From Nelumbo lutea (lineage: Eukaryota > Streptophyta > Magnoliopsida > Proteales > Nelumbonaceae), in contig JAKGHH010000001.1 of NCBI GenBank assembly GCA_022828595.1, positions 124,322,999-124,386,998 of the forward strand: a stretch of 64,000 nucleotides of DNA, given 5' to 3'. A model generated the notes under the pieces. That model had not been told where the DNA came from. It saw only the letters and a list, made by a program, of their open reading frames with translations, and did no database searches. Both the position numbers and the translations under genes were made by a program. Positions 34,001 through 42,115 of the stretch are shown here, one piece after another; the first letter of the stretch is position 1, and each line of letters starts with the position of its first letter.

Positions 34001-35592
34001 TTGATCAAAAAAAAAAAAAAAAGCTCGTACCTCTGTTGATCTCAAGGGATTGTAGATGGTGAGATAAGATGATTTTAGTGGCTAGGAACTCTTCCCATGA
34101 GATAGCTGACCCCATATGGTCAGTATAATAGAAACTCTTCTAAGGGGATATGATTGTCTTCACTGTATTGTATTTTGTAGTACATATTTATTTTCACATA
34201 TGCATACAAGGACTTGCCTTATGGACTATAAATTGCCAGTTCTGAATGCGTCAATGGTACTTTTTCTCATGACAAGTCAACAATAAGCTTTACAGTGCTA
34301 TATTTTTCTTTAGCAGTTCCTTATGCATGCTTATTTCGGTTTCTGTGACAGGTTTATCTGATACTTGATGAATTCATTCTAGCTGGAGAGCTCCAAGAAA
34401 CAAGCAAGAAGGTCTTTATATTTTCATATATTTTAGTCTTTTTTTTTTTGGTAAAAGACTTAAACCTCCCCTGAGATTTCACCTAAATACTGAAACATCC
34501 CCACTTTTCAATTTGGACTTGGGCTTCCCCTCTCATATTTATAAACTGTTATCTCTAAGGAGGAAGAAAAATGACTAACATGGTCCTGGGTTAAATTTGG
34601 GATTATCTTTGTCTGTAATTAATTTAGAGAAACAAAAACCCATCATCTTCAACCTTGGAACATTAAAAAATTTACTGCTGTTCACACCATGGCTGCATCC
34701 ACCTGCCGCCAACAAAGCTCCAGTAGTGTCATACAGGTGTATTTTCTTCTCTCTGGAAACAAATACTCATCCTAAGATCAACTCTCGTCATCTCTTGTTC
34801 TTCTTTTTTTTTGTCTTTTGGTATTTTTATGTTTGGTTTTGTAGCAATTCTTCATAGCTTGGTTCTGTTGAAAAAAACAGAGGGGAGAAGGGGAGAAAGA
34901 AGGGAGAAGATGAAGGGAAAAAAAAAACAGAATGGAGAGAGAGAGAGAGCTCATGTACAGCTAGTCTGTTGTTCTCTTAGAAAATTTGAAGAATAACGAT
35001 GGATGTAAAGGTCTTTTTTATCCATATAATCAAAGAGGTATTAAGGGAAAAATTGAGATTTTCAAGAAAAACTGAAATCCACATGCTAACAGATGTGGAT
35101 GGAGAGTCGACCAATGGGAGGTTTTTGTCTACTGATGTTACCCAAGAGGGGAGGTCTAAGTCCAATTTGAAAAGTTAGGGGATGTTTCAGTATTTAGGTG
35201 AATTCTCAGAGGTGGTTTAAGTCTTTCACCCTTTTTTGTTGATTACTATTTTTTAATTTAGTTGTGTAATTGAACTAAATTTAGGTTGTTATTTTGTTGG
35301 GGAAAAATGCCATATCCCTAGGATGGGATTACCAAATGACATGATCTGTCTAAACCTCTCTACCTGGCTGTCGAATAATATATTTCAGCTACGTCCATGA
35401 CATCATGGCAATGTCTCCCAAGCCAAAAGGCTTGCCTTTGGGCTTTTTGCACACCTGGTGCAATGGTGGCACTAGTCTTTTTAAAGCTGTTGTAATGGTA
35501 CTTCTGAGGAATGAGAAGCTGGTGATTGAATTTGTTTCTAAACCTTGCAGGCGATCATAGAGAGAATGGGGGAGCTGGAAAAGCTAGAGTGA
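25045..35592 (+). CDS. AP17: AP-2 clathrin adaptor complex sigma subunit (AP17)
   Basis: The small sigma chain of the AP-2 complex binds dileucine cargo signals together with alpha adaptin and helps form clathrin-coated endocytic vesicles at the plasma membrane. Six exons: 25045-25047 (only the ATG), 25132-25230, 25371-25421, 26574-26747, 34352-34411, 35551-35592, all GT-AG and all cutting at codon boundaries. They encode 142 residues, the normal length. Recognisable parts are [52 protein letters not shown] and [15 protein letters not shown]; the whole is nearly identical to other plant AP17 proteins as I know them. No stop or shift in any exon. The isolated ATG exon is unusual-looking but agrees in frame and splice signals. 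Intron 4 is 7604 bp and packed with LINEs; intron 5 (1139 bp) holds a long-TIR element. The gene sits on the same strand as the downstream PKS. Confidence 0.96.
26902..28037 (-). mobile_element. 5'-truncated LINE (L1-type without RNase H) in AP17 intron 4
   Basis: Minus-strand protein pieces [40 protein letters not shown] and [21 protein letters not shown] belong to the region after the LINE RT, including the zf-RVT domain. The 3' end is an A-rich tail (poly-T on plus, 26908-26932). Flanks ttcttgttgctgtt (26888-26901) and ttcttgttgttgtt (28038-28051) agree in 13 of 14 positions, a probable target-site duplication. Opposite orientation to the host gene. No frame is intact. Confidence 0.8.
28057..28293. 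mobile_element. hAT-like MITE, 237 bp, TSD gttttatc
   Basis: Starts CATGGTTTAAAGTATTGATA; the reverse-complemented right end is CAAGGTTCAAAATTTTGATA, with further shared GATATGCCCGATAC words. Perfect 8-bp direct repeats gttttatc at 28049-28056 and 28294-28301. It belongs to the family of 6199-7610 and inserted next to the LINE. Confidence 0.85.
28380..29835 (+). mobile_element. LINE 3' part (no RNase H), in AP17 intron 4
   Basis: Begins inside the RT thumb region ([11 protein letters not shown]...), continues with [40 protein letters not shown] and [17 protein letters not shown], shifts frame near 29030, and ends with the zf-RVT region ([36 protein letters not shown]) and a C-terminal [11 protein letters not shown] tail followed by stop at 29658. 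The 3' end is an A-rich tail (about 29817-29832). Same family as the minus-strand LINE at 26902-28037. A target duplication could not be fixed. Confidence 0.82.
28542..29658 (+). pseudogene. LINE RT C-terminal region and zf-RVT domain
   Basis: Two overlapping frames (28542-29060 and 28996-29658) make up the C-terminal half of a plant LINE ORF2, disrupted by one frameshift and lacking the RT catalytic core. The zf-RVT residues C-x2-C...H-x3-H/C ([18 protein letters not shown]) are visible. The end at ...GKLIS without an RNase H distinguishes it from the LINE at 31873-34020. Confidence 0.8.
29870..29926 (+). other. possible cassette exon in AP17 intron 4
   Basis: A 57-nt segment is preceded by tatctttatag and followed by gtagtgatt, so it has AG and GT borders, is a multiple of three, has no stop in the phase set by exon 4 and would encode [19 protein letters not shown]. 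Inserted between exons 4 and 5 it would interrupt the conserved FNFHK-VYLILDE join, so it is probably not in the main mRNA. No homology known to me. Confidence 0.25.
31181..31335. repeat. 77-bp tandem duplication
   Basis: cctcaactggttctaa(c/t)gtgg begins at 31181 and 31258; the two units differ at about five positions. Confidence 0.9.
31890..32818 (+). pseudogene. LINE RT C-terminal region
   Basis: The first frame contains [15 protein letters not shown] and [20 protein letters not shown], the end of the palm and thumb of plant L1 RT; it ends at 32371 with GK*, and the next in-phase frame (32372-32818) continues with [20 protein letters not shown] and [21 protein letters not shown] premature TAG and further stops break the protein. 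The first ~30 codons of the open frame (from 31796) are intron sequence, not LINE. Confidence 0.82.
33023..33883 (+). pseudogene. LINE zf-RVT plus C-terminal RNase H
   Basis: The longest LINE frame (286 codons). Residues 1-30 form a zf-RVT domain ([20 protein letters not shown]). From about residue 155 an RNase H begins: [19 protein letters not shown] (first catalytic Asp), [16 protein letters not shown] (Glu), [14 protein letters not shown] (second Asp) and [18 protein letters not shown] (last Asp). All four acidic positions are present. This is the RNase H acquired by some plant L1 lineages. Stop at 33883 is 120 bp before the poly(A). It is part of the retroelement, not a host RNase H gene. 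Confidence 0.88.
34450..35231. mobile_element. long-TIR fold-back element in AP17 intron 5
   Basis: The first ~85 bp and the reverse complement of the last ~85 bp match with few differences: GGTAAAAGACTTAAACC against GGTGAAAGACTTAAACC, then CACCTAAATACTGAAACATC in both, then ACTTTTCAAATTGGACTT-like words. T-rich flanks (ttttttttt, ttttttgtt) are compatible with a 9-bp duplication but uninformative. The interior has no recognised gene. The long inverted repeats suggest a Mutator-type MITE. Confidence 0.75.
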
Positions 35593-36885
35593 GAGAATTG
35601 ATCATGTAGAGAAGGATGTTTAGCAGTTTGTTTCCGCCTTGTTGCTTCATTGTTCAGTCATTTATTTATCTTCACAGCTAATATCAGCCTCATAGTGCCA
35701 GGAAGAGGTGCAACAAAAATGGTGGGGGAATCATGGTTTCTTTGTTATTTCATTCCTTTTCTTTCATTTCCTTGTCATATATGTGGATTGTGGTGGTAGG
35801 AGGAATGACTGCCAACATGTGGGAGTAGCTGTATGTATACGTGCTTGAATTGGGATGAGCTTATTATTCCAGAAGATTTTTTTGTAATTTCATTCATTTG
35901 TATCTCGAATGGTCTTTGTTTCAGATGTCTTCATTTTATTTCCCTTGAAAAAGCGTAGCAGCACAGCAGAACTCAATATTCTAGTGGTCTGGCAATCCCG
36001 TACAATTAACGCAAGACCAAGGATTTGTCTGCATCACTGCATGGTTCGCTCAGGCTATGTTTGGTTTGATAGAAAATAAGACAAACGGAATTCTCCTCAA
36101 CTTTCTGTTTCTCTTATTTTCTATCAAACCAAAAATTATGTAGCTGAGGTTGTCCGATCATGATTCACCAGGGAGCGCGGGTACGAAATACGAATGGCTG
36201 ACAAAATAAATAAATAAATAAACATGATGACGAGTAATGACTAATGAGTAGCGATGGATGTAAAAATTGCACTTAGAGCCCGTAAGGTTCACAGGAATAG
36301 GGTCCAGAATTGAAATTGGCCATTCAGATTCCAATTGTTTGATTGGATAGAATTGGAATCTCATTTTCATTTCAGATGGAATGACATGACCATTTCCTCT
36401 CTTTCCATTGGAAATGAAATCCCATTCCAGTTGATTTCCTGTCTGAATCAAACAGACGATGGAAATCAAACAGACATGACCTACTTGAACCTCAAGTGTT
36501 GCCAAATTATTCAATCTCTGCAAGTTTACATGCGTCGCCAAGGCGTCACCATTTTAGTATGATTTATAATTTATATAATGGAAAAAGTAGAGTCCTGAAT
36601 AATCACATTGTGTATGATTTAAATAAAACAGAGATCCACACCACCACAAGGCCCACAACCACAACCGATCAAGGGCAGTAGTATATATACGAGTAGTACC
36701 AAATTCACTACTCCACACCAAACCTCTACCTGTAAGCCAACATGAATGTCTCGCTTCTCAACTAATCCATTAAAAACTCTAGCAAATGTAATAGCACTTC
36801 ACATGCCCTTTACATAAAATGATAATACCCCCATCTTCTTTGAGTTTTTCTCAATTTCTATCTAATTAAAAGCACAGTGGTTTTG
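35593..36885. other. AP17 3' UTR and intergenic region to the PKS gene
   Basis: The AP17 3' UTR probably covers 35593 to about 35950 (ttgtaatttcattcatttg could include the polyadenylation area). Then comes a small fold-back (36060-36133). From 36290 to 36480 the words gaattgga, ccaattg and gaaatc are repeated in both orientations, MITE-like debris. The last 200 bp are promoter of the PKS gene; tagtatatatacgag at 36680 is a second, more distant TATA-like word. Confidence 0.45.
36060..36133. repeat. near-perfect fold-back, 22-bp perfect arms
   Basis: tttggtttgatagaaaataaga (22 nt, split here as tttggtttgat + agaaaataaga) at 36060-36081 is the exact reverse complement of 36112-36133, and pairing continues imperfectly into the loop. 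Likely a tiny MITE with tips of the ...TGTTTGGTTTGAT class. Confidence 0.75.
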
Positions 36886-36892
36886 TATATAT
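36886..36892 (+). promoter_or_regulatory. putative TATA box of the PKS gene
   Basis: tatatat in the context tttgtatatattggc, about 95 bp before the start codon at 36982. This position favours the ATG at 36982 over the in-frame ATG at 36877, which would lie upstream of transcription start. Confidence 0.5.
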
Positions 36893-36981
36893 TGGCAAGC
36901 AGCCCAAGCTTAATTATAGAATTCTTGAAACTTGAAAGGAAACAGAGTAGCTCCGGCAACAAGATCGCCATCTCTTGTGAA

Positions 36982-38305
36982 ATGGGGAGTGAGGGAGATA
37001 CCATACAAGGAGGTCTGCTGCCAAAGAAGGTCAGCTCAGGGAAAACTAAACTTCTGGCACTTGGCAAGGCATTTCCCAACCAACTTGTGATCCAAGAGTA
37101 TCTTGTTGATGGCTACTTCAGGAACACCAATTGTGATGATCCTCACCTCAAGGAAAAGCTTGCCCGACTATGTACTCTCTCTCTCTCTCTCTCTGTCTTC
37201 TTTTTTTTTTTTTTAATATTTGTAGCTAACTTTTTTAACTTAAATATTTTTTTTAGGTTAGCTAACTTTTCCGTTAATTATTTGTCATGTACATTCAGGC
37301 AAGACCACAACAGTCAAAACACGGTACGTAGTCATGTCAGAAGAGATTCTGGCCAAGTATCCAGAGCTTGCAGTTGAAGGCCTGCCCACTGTAAAGCAGC
37401 GGCTGGATATCTCAAACAATGCAGTCACACAAATGGCCATTGAAGCTTCACAAGCTTGCATCAAGAACTGGGGAAGGCCTAGTTCAGACATAACCCACTT
37501 GGTCTATGTGTCTTCAAGCGAAGCCCGGCTGCCCGGAGGAGACCTCTACCTTGCCAGAGGACTTGGGCTTAGCCCCGAGGTCCGTCGAGTGATGCTCTAC
37601 TTCATGGGTTGCTCAGGAGGTGTCGCAGGCCTCCGCGTTGCCAAGGACATTGCTGAGAATAACCCCGGCAGCCGTGTTTTGCTAGCAACTTCTGAGACAA
37701 CCATTATAGGGTTCAAACCTCCAAGTGCCAACCGCCCATATGATCTTGTGGGGGTTGCCCTCTTTGGCGATGGTGCTGGAGCCATGATTCTTGGCACAGA
37801 CCCCATACCTGGCGTCGAGAGGCCTCTCTTTGAGTTGCACACTGCAATACAAAACTTCTTACCCGACACTGAGAAGACGATAGACGGGCGGCTCACAGAA
37901 GAAGGAATCAACTTTAAGCTAGAGAGGGACCTTCCTAATATAATTGAAAATCACGTACAAGGTTTCTGTGATAAATTGATCCAGGCAGTTGGGTCGGGGT
38001 CGTCCTACGATGATAACGATTATAACAACATGTTCTGGGCCGTTCATCCGGGTGGGCCGGCAATCTTGAACCGGTTGGAAAAGAGGCTCAACTTGTTGCC
38101 TGAGAAGCTGAGTGCTAGTAGGAGAGCTCTGATGAACTTTGGGAATGCAAGCAGCAACACGATTGTGTATGTTCTTGAGTATATGGTGGAAGAAAGCTTG
38201 AAGATGAAGAAGGAAGGAAAACAAGACTCCGAGTGGGGTCTCATACTTGCTTTTGGACCTGGAATTACCTTTGAGGGGATTCTTGCTAGGAACCTCCTTG
38301 TCTAA
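36982..38305 (+). CDS. LAP5: anther type III polyketide synthase, LAP5/PKSB-like
   Basis: Condenses malonyl-CoA units onto (hydroxy) fatty acyl-CoA starters to give alkyl pyrones, precursors of sporopollenin for the pollen wall; acts in tapetal cells. Two exons, 36982-37171 and 37299-38305, 398 residues. The 127-bp intron splits the Cys codon in ARL-C-KTTTVKTRYVVM, the conserved intron site of the chalcone synthase family. Catalytic triad visible: Cys in YFMGCSGGVAGLR, His in MFWAVHPGGPAI, Asn in NFGNASSNTIVY; the C-terminal GLILAFGPGITFEGILAR loop is intact. Specific sequence stretches (GKAFPNQLVIQEYLVDGYF, SSEARLPGGDLYL, SETTIIGFKPPS) match LAP5/PKSB rather than chalcone synthase or LAP6/PKSA. 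Start chosen at MGSEGDT, matching the family; the in-frame ATG at 36877 is in the promoter. A DDNDYNN insertion near residue 305 region is acidic. Likely functional. Confidence 0.95.
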
Positions 38306-38706
38306 GAGTAGTTTCTCTCTCTATCTTTTTCCCTGCTTTCTCTTTCATTTTATGCTAAACTGAACCAATTCAATGATTCTTATCAAGGAACATATTCAAG
38401 TATTTTAACTTCTGTTGTGGTACTTATGCAGAACTCTGTGATCACTGATCACAGATTCCTTAAAGCATTCAATCACTTGGTTTCTGAGCCAAGTGATTAA
38501 AGAAAACATTCAATCACTTGGTTTCTGAGCCATCACTAATAGACCCAGTAATTCAAAATAACTCTCAGCGAACAGCAGCACATCAATGATCAAGCATTTC
38601 CTGTAACCCTTCAATCAATTTGTCTTTCTTTCTAAACAATCAGAAATGAAACACAAAATGGTGTCAAGGAGACACATTCATCTTCATGTGGCCCAATTCC
38701 AGAATT
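38306..38706. other. convergent 3' flanks of PKS and tandem gene 1
   Basis: Contains the 3' UTRs of the two convergent genes and a direct duplication: aatcacttggtttctgagcc occurs at about 38470 and 38512. No gene. Confidence 0.6.
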
Positions 38707-39884
38707 TCAATCATCTTCTTCATCAGGAAACCGTAGGTGCTTGCCCTGTGGTGCTGGGATACCCTTCAATCGCAAGATGCTAGGGGAAACAGGAGAGCTC
38801 TCGGTGACCTCTTGTCCTTCAATCTCATCATCGCTGTTGTAAAGAAATCGGATATGTTCACCCAGAAATTCAGGCATTCTATTCTCCTGTATGCGTACCT
38901 TGCTCAACCCTGTACACAGTTCATCCACCAATGCTCCCTCTTCTTCAGTATAATCTCCTTCTTCGTGGTCTTCCTGAACATGCCTATAAACCCGCAGCTT
39001 GCTTTCTTGTTCTATCGTCATAGTGGAGTATGATGACGAACCAGATATCTCGGGTTCCTCAGAAATGCTTAGAAGTATTAACGGAGTTGATGGCATCTTT
39101 TCCAGTTCAAGAGTTTCTTGCTTCAATCCTTCGGTGATCATTACGTCCTGAAAGCATGATAAGAAGATCATTAATTAAGAAAAGAAGCTCAAATATTGTT
39201 CAGTTGTAGTTTTTGCAAAGAAATAAATCATACCTTGGAAGCCTTGGATCCCTCCTCTAATTCAAAGGCTGCTGTTGTAGATGTCGGGTGATTGGGTGTG
39301 GTGTCGAAACCGCCATTGCAGGAGAAATTTGGAGCGTGGGGTGTATTGGCGGGAGTGAGGGCAAGAAGTCCTGACGAGGAATTTAGGAGGATGCCTTGTA
39401 AACCAAGATCAAAGCGATGTTCGAAAGCGAGTTTCGAGAGATCGGCTTCATCTTGCACCTTCTGCAGGAGGGTCTTAACCTGCCTACGGAGCAAGGACTC
39501 GCCCGATCCGGGTGCCATCTTTGGTTTAATCTTCTTCTTGATCAGGGTCGAAGGGGTTTCCAAGTTGTTCATGGCTAACCCGACAATCGGCGAATCATTC
39601 GTCACTTCGGCGAGGGGCCCTACCGTTTCGTCTGATTTATTGTTCTTTCGTCTTGAAAGAACCTTTTCGGTGCCTTCACTTTTCTCTGAGAGATTGACAC
39701 AGGAAAAAGAAGCTGGGAATAATGACTTGTTTTTTCTTTGTACAGGGACCTTTTGGCCATTGCATTCATTTCGGGTAAAAGAAAAAGAGAAAGAAAGCTT
39801 ACCAGAAACGGAGGAGGGATTGTTGTTCCATGACACCTTGGTCTGTGATTGCGCGAACCTTCTTTTTGACGACGGAGTTCCCAT
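38707..39884 (-). CDS. uncharacterised plant protein, tandem paralogue 1 (324 aa)
   Basis: Three exons on the minus strand: 39884-39803, 39685-39234 and 39147-38707, GT-AG throughout, with the first intron in phase 1 and the second in phase 0. An open frame reads through the first intron, but the splice signals and the neighbouring paralogue support removal. The protein starts MGTPSSKRRFAQSQTKVS, has VTNDSPIVGLAMNN, then GSGESLLRRQVKTLLQKVQD followed by EADLSKLAFEHRF (a probable short helical/coiled segment), ALTPANTPHAPN, and a C-terminal module ELCTGLSKVRIQENRMPEF, RFLYNSDDEIEG, ILRLKGIPAPQGKHLRF with acidic tail. No membrane segment or enzyme motif. The conserved SP, TP sites and the basic N-terminus would fit a nuclear phosphoprotein, which is inference only. 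Next to paralogue 2 in head-to-tail order. Confidence 0.85.
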
Positions 39885-40105
39885 TTATCAAATCAAAGAA
39901 GATTGCCGGAAACCAGTCGTCGAACAACCGTGAGCTTTTTTTTACCAGATTCCGTTCCTTAGCAGGAAATGAATGTTGAATGGGGATGATATTTCTTTTC
40001 TATACCCACATCTGCCGAAAAGGTTTTGAAACTAGCCCCTATATAACGGTCTAGGGCCCCCGTCCAGATTTTCAAAATTACGAAATTTTGAGTCCCCTGA
40101 TCAAT

Positions 40106-40656
40106 TCGTTTCAGTTCCATCCTTCAGGGTCTGTGAAACATTGGTTTATTTCTTTTGTCATTGACATGGAGATTCAGCAGGAAGGAGAAGGCTTTTTTAA
40201 CTGAGGGTTGGAGTGTGATTTTTATCAGTCTTGTGTTCATCTACTTCGGTTGATCAGTTCCATCCTTCAGGGTCTGTGAAACATTGATCTATTTCTTTTG
40301 TCATTGACATGGAGATTCAGCAGGAAGGAGAAGGCTTTTTTAACTGAGGGTTGAGAGAGTGATTTATATCAGTCTTGTGTTCATCTACTTCGGCTGATCA
40401 GTTCCATCCTTCAGGGTCTGTGAAACATTGATCTATTTCTTTTGTCATTGACATGGAGATTCAGCAGGAAGGAGAAGGCTTTTTTAACTGAGGGTTGGGA
40501 GTGTGATTTATATCAGTCTTGTGTTTATCTACTTCGGTTGATCAGTTCCATCCTTCAGGGTCTGTGAAACATTGATTTATTTCTTTTGTCATTGACATGG
40601 AGATTCAGCAGGAAGGAGAAGGCTTTTTTAACTGAGGGTTGGGAGTGTGATTTATA
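40106..40656. repeat. ~144-bp minisatellite, four copies, upstream of paralogue 1
   Basis: tcagttccatccttcagggt occurs at 40111, 40254, 40398 and 40542 (periods 143, 144, 144). Units differ at only a few positions (ggttt/gatct/gattt after acatt; gagag/gggag variants), so the array is recent or homogenised. It lies between the transcription start side of paralogue 1 and the 3' end of paralogue 2. Each unit contains gacatggagattcagcagga, too short an open frame to be coding. Confidence 0.95.
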
Positions 40657-40889
40657 AACAAGACTGTCTAGTAACAAAACAATTACTGGCCTTGCTTTTC
40701 ATTCATGGCGAATAAAAGATTTAACTCGTTTTGAAGTTATACATTGAAAAAGACAACCAGTAAACTAAGTATAAAACAGACTATTCCCTCAACAGATAGA
40801 TTGCGTCGAGGTAGACACAAAAGAAATAGATCATAACTATCTCCTACAATATTAATATTTCTCTCAATATTGCTCTCCACCTCTCCTCT

Positions 40890-42115
40890 TTACTCTTCTT
40901 CGAGGAAGCGAAGATGCTTCCCTTCCGGAGAGGGCATACCCTTCAAACGAACGATACCAGGGGATAAACTTTTAATTTCTGCAACCTCTTCTCCTTCTAT
41001 CTCGTCATCGCTGTTGTAGATGAACCGAGTGTGCTTCCCTGTAAACCCCGGCATTTTCTTCTGATTTACGTTCATCTTTCTTAGCCCTTCACAGAGTTCG
41101 TCAATACTATATGTCCCCACCTCTTCTTCGTCTTCTTCTTCTTCTTCTTCATAATCTTCTTCTTTATCATCTTCATTGATGATATCGTCGTCTTCATCGT
41201 CATCTTGAGGACTTGCATTAACCTGTATAGACCAGACTGATGCGTCATCTTCGTCAATTGGTTTTCCTCGTCCTCCACTCTCATCTTGGTACGTCAACAC
41301 GGAGGAGCAGTCTGAGTAATCAGATGTTTCTGAATTATCAGAGAAATCAAACAGCAATGACCGAGTGACCACAGTCTTATGAGATTCAGCAGCCTCTTCG
41401 TTCTTTCCATCCATCCCTGTGACGGACTGAACACAAAGTAGGTTAGATTTTAGAATTCAGTAGGATGGGGTGGGGGGAGGTCCCAAATGGAAAGTTAGAA
41501 TATGTAGTTAAAATTTTAAGCGACTGAAATCAAATAAAACCTGAGAAATGTCGGATTCAGAGAGCGTGAAAGAAGCCGATAGCGCATCCATGTCTCCATT
41601 GCTCGATAGATTAGGGACCTGGGGTGTGTTTGCTGGAGTCGGTAGAAGCACGGATGGAGAGCTCGCGACGTTGTGTAGATGGAGAAGGTGATTTTCGAAA
41701 GAGAACTTCGACAGCTCGGCTTCTTCTTCGACCTTCTGTAGAAGGGTCTTAACCTGACCTCGGAGCAAGGCCTCGCCAGAACCTGGTGTCTGCATGGGTC
41801 GGTCCCTCTTCTTGGCGAGGGATGAAGGAGTTGCATGTGAGCTCTGCAAAGCGAGCCCAACAATGGGGGAGTCGTTGGTGATGTCAATGAGCGCTGATCT
41901 ATCCGATCTCCCATTTCTCTGTCTCGATAGAGTCGCCTTTTCAGATTCTTCGCTCTTCCCTGAAAACAAAGAGAGATGAGAAATGCGATACATCGGTACG
42001 ACTTGTTTCAGTAAACATTTGATACATTCGTTTTGAATACTAAAAGGGAGGATCATATACTTGCAATGGAGGTTTGTGATCTTGTAACTCTTCTTGTTGA
42101 CGACGGGGTTTCCAT
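40890..42115 (-). CDS. uncharacterised plant protein, tandem paralogue 2 (336 aa)
   Basis: Three exons on the minus strand: 42115-42061, 41959-41541 and 41426-40890. Start METPSSTRRVTRSQTSIA parallels paralogue 1. Shared blocks: ITNDSPIVGLALQS, GSGEALLRGQVKTLLQKVEE with EAELSKFSFENHL, PTPANTPQVPN, ELCEGLRKMNVNQKKMPGF, RFIYNSDDEIEG and VRLKGMPSPEGKHLRF. It differs by a long run of Asp/Glu (about residues 225-255) that paralogue 1 has only in short form. Intron positions correspond one to one, so the pair arose by tandem duplication including introns. The third exon's acceptor was placed at ttcag (41427 side) because it alone keeps phase 0 into SVTGMDGKN. Function unknown. Confidence 0.85.

Larger units (their letters stand above)
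31873..34020 (+). mobile_element. 5'-truncated LINE with RNase H, TSD aaaagctcgtacctc
   Basis: A 15-bp direct repeat aaaagctcgtacctc flanks it (31858-31872 and about 34019-34033), the right copy directly after a poly(A) tail (34007-34020). Content in order: end of the RT domain ([17 protein letters not shown], 32238-32290), zf-RVT region ([20 protein letters not shown], about 33038-33097) and a C-terminal RNase H. The hallmark of target-primed reverse transcription is thus complete, and the clean TSD marks it as younger than the other LINEs in the intron. Confidence 0.92.

Noticed and set aside
36877..36981. N-terminal extension of the PKS from an upstream in-frame ATG
   Set aside because: The family starts at MGS-type residues equivalent to 36982, and a TATA-like box lies between the two ATGs, so the extension is unlikely to be transcribed.
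39686..39802. retained intron as coding sequence in paralogue 1
   Set aside because: The frame stays open but GT-AG signals are good and the paralogue has an intron at the corresponding place; the extra segment has no counterpart.
39292..39933. 213-codon plus-strand frame over paralogue 1
   Set aside because: Antisense shadow of the minus-strand exons; the minus frame shows the paralogous protein.
40106..40656. CRISPR array
   Set aside because: Units of 144 bp are contiguous, without alternating unique spacers, in a plant nuclear context.
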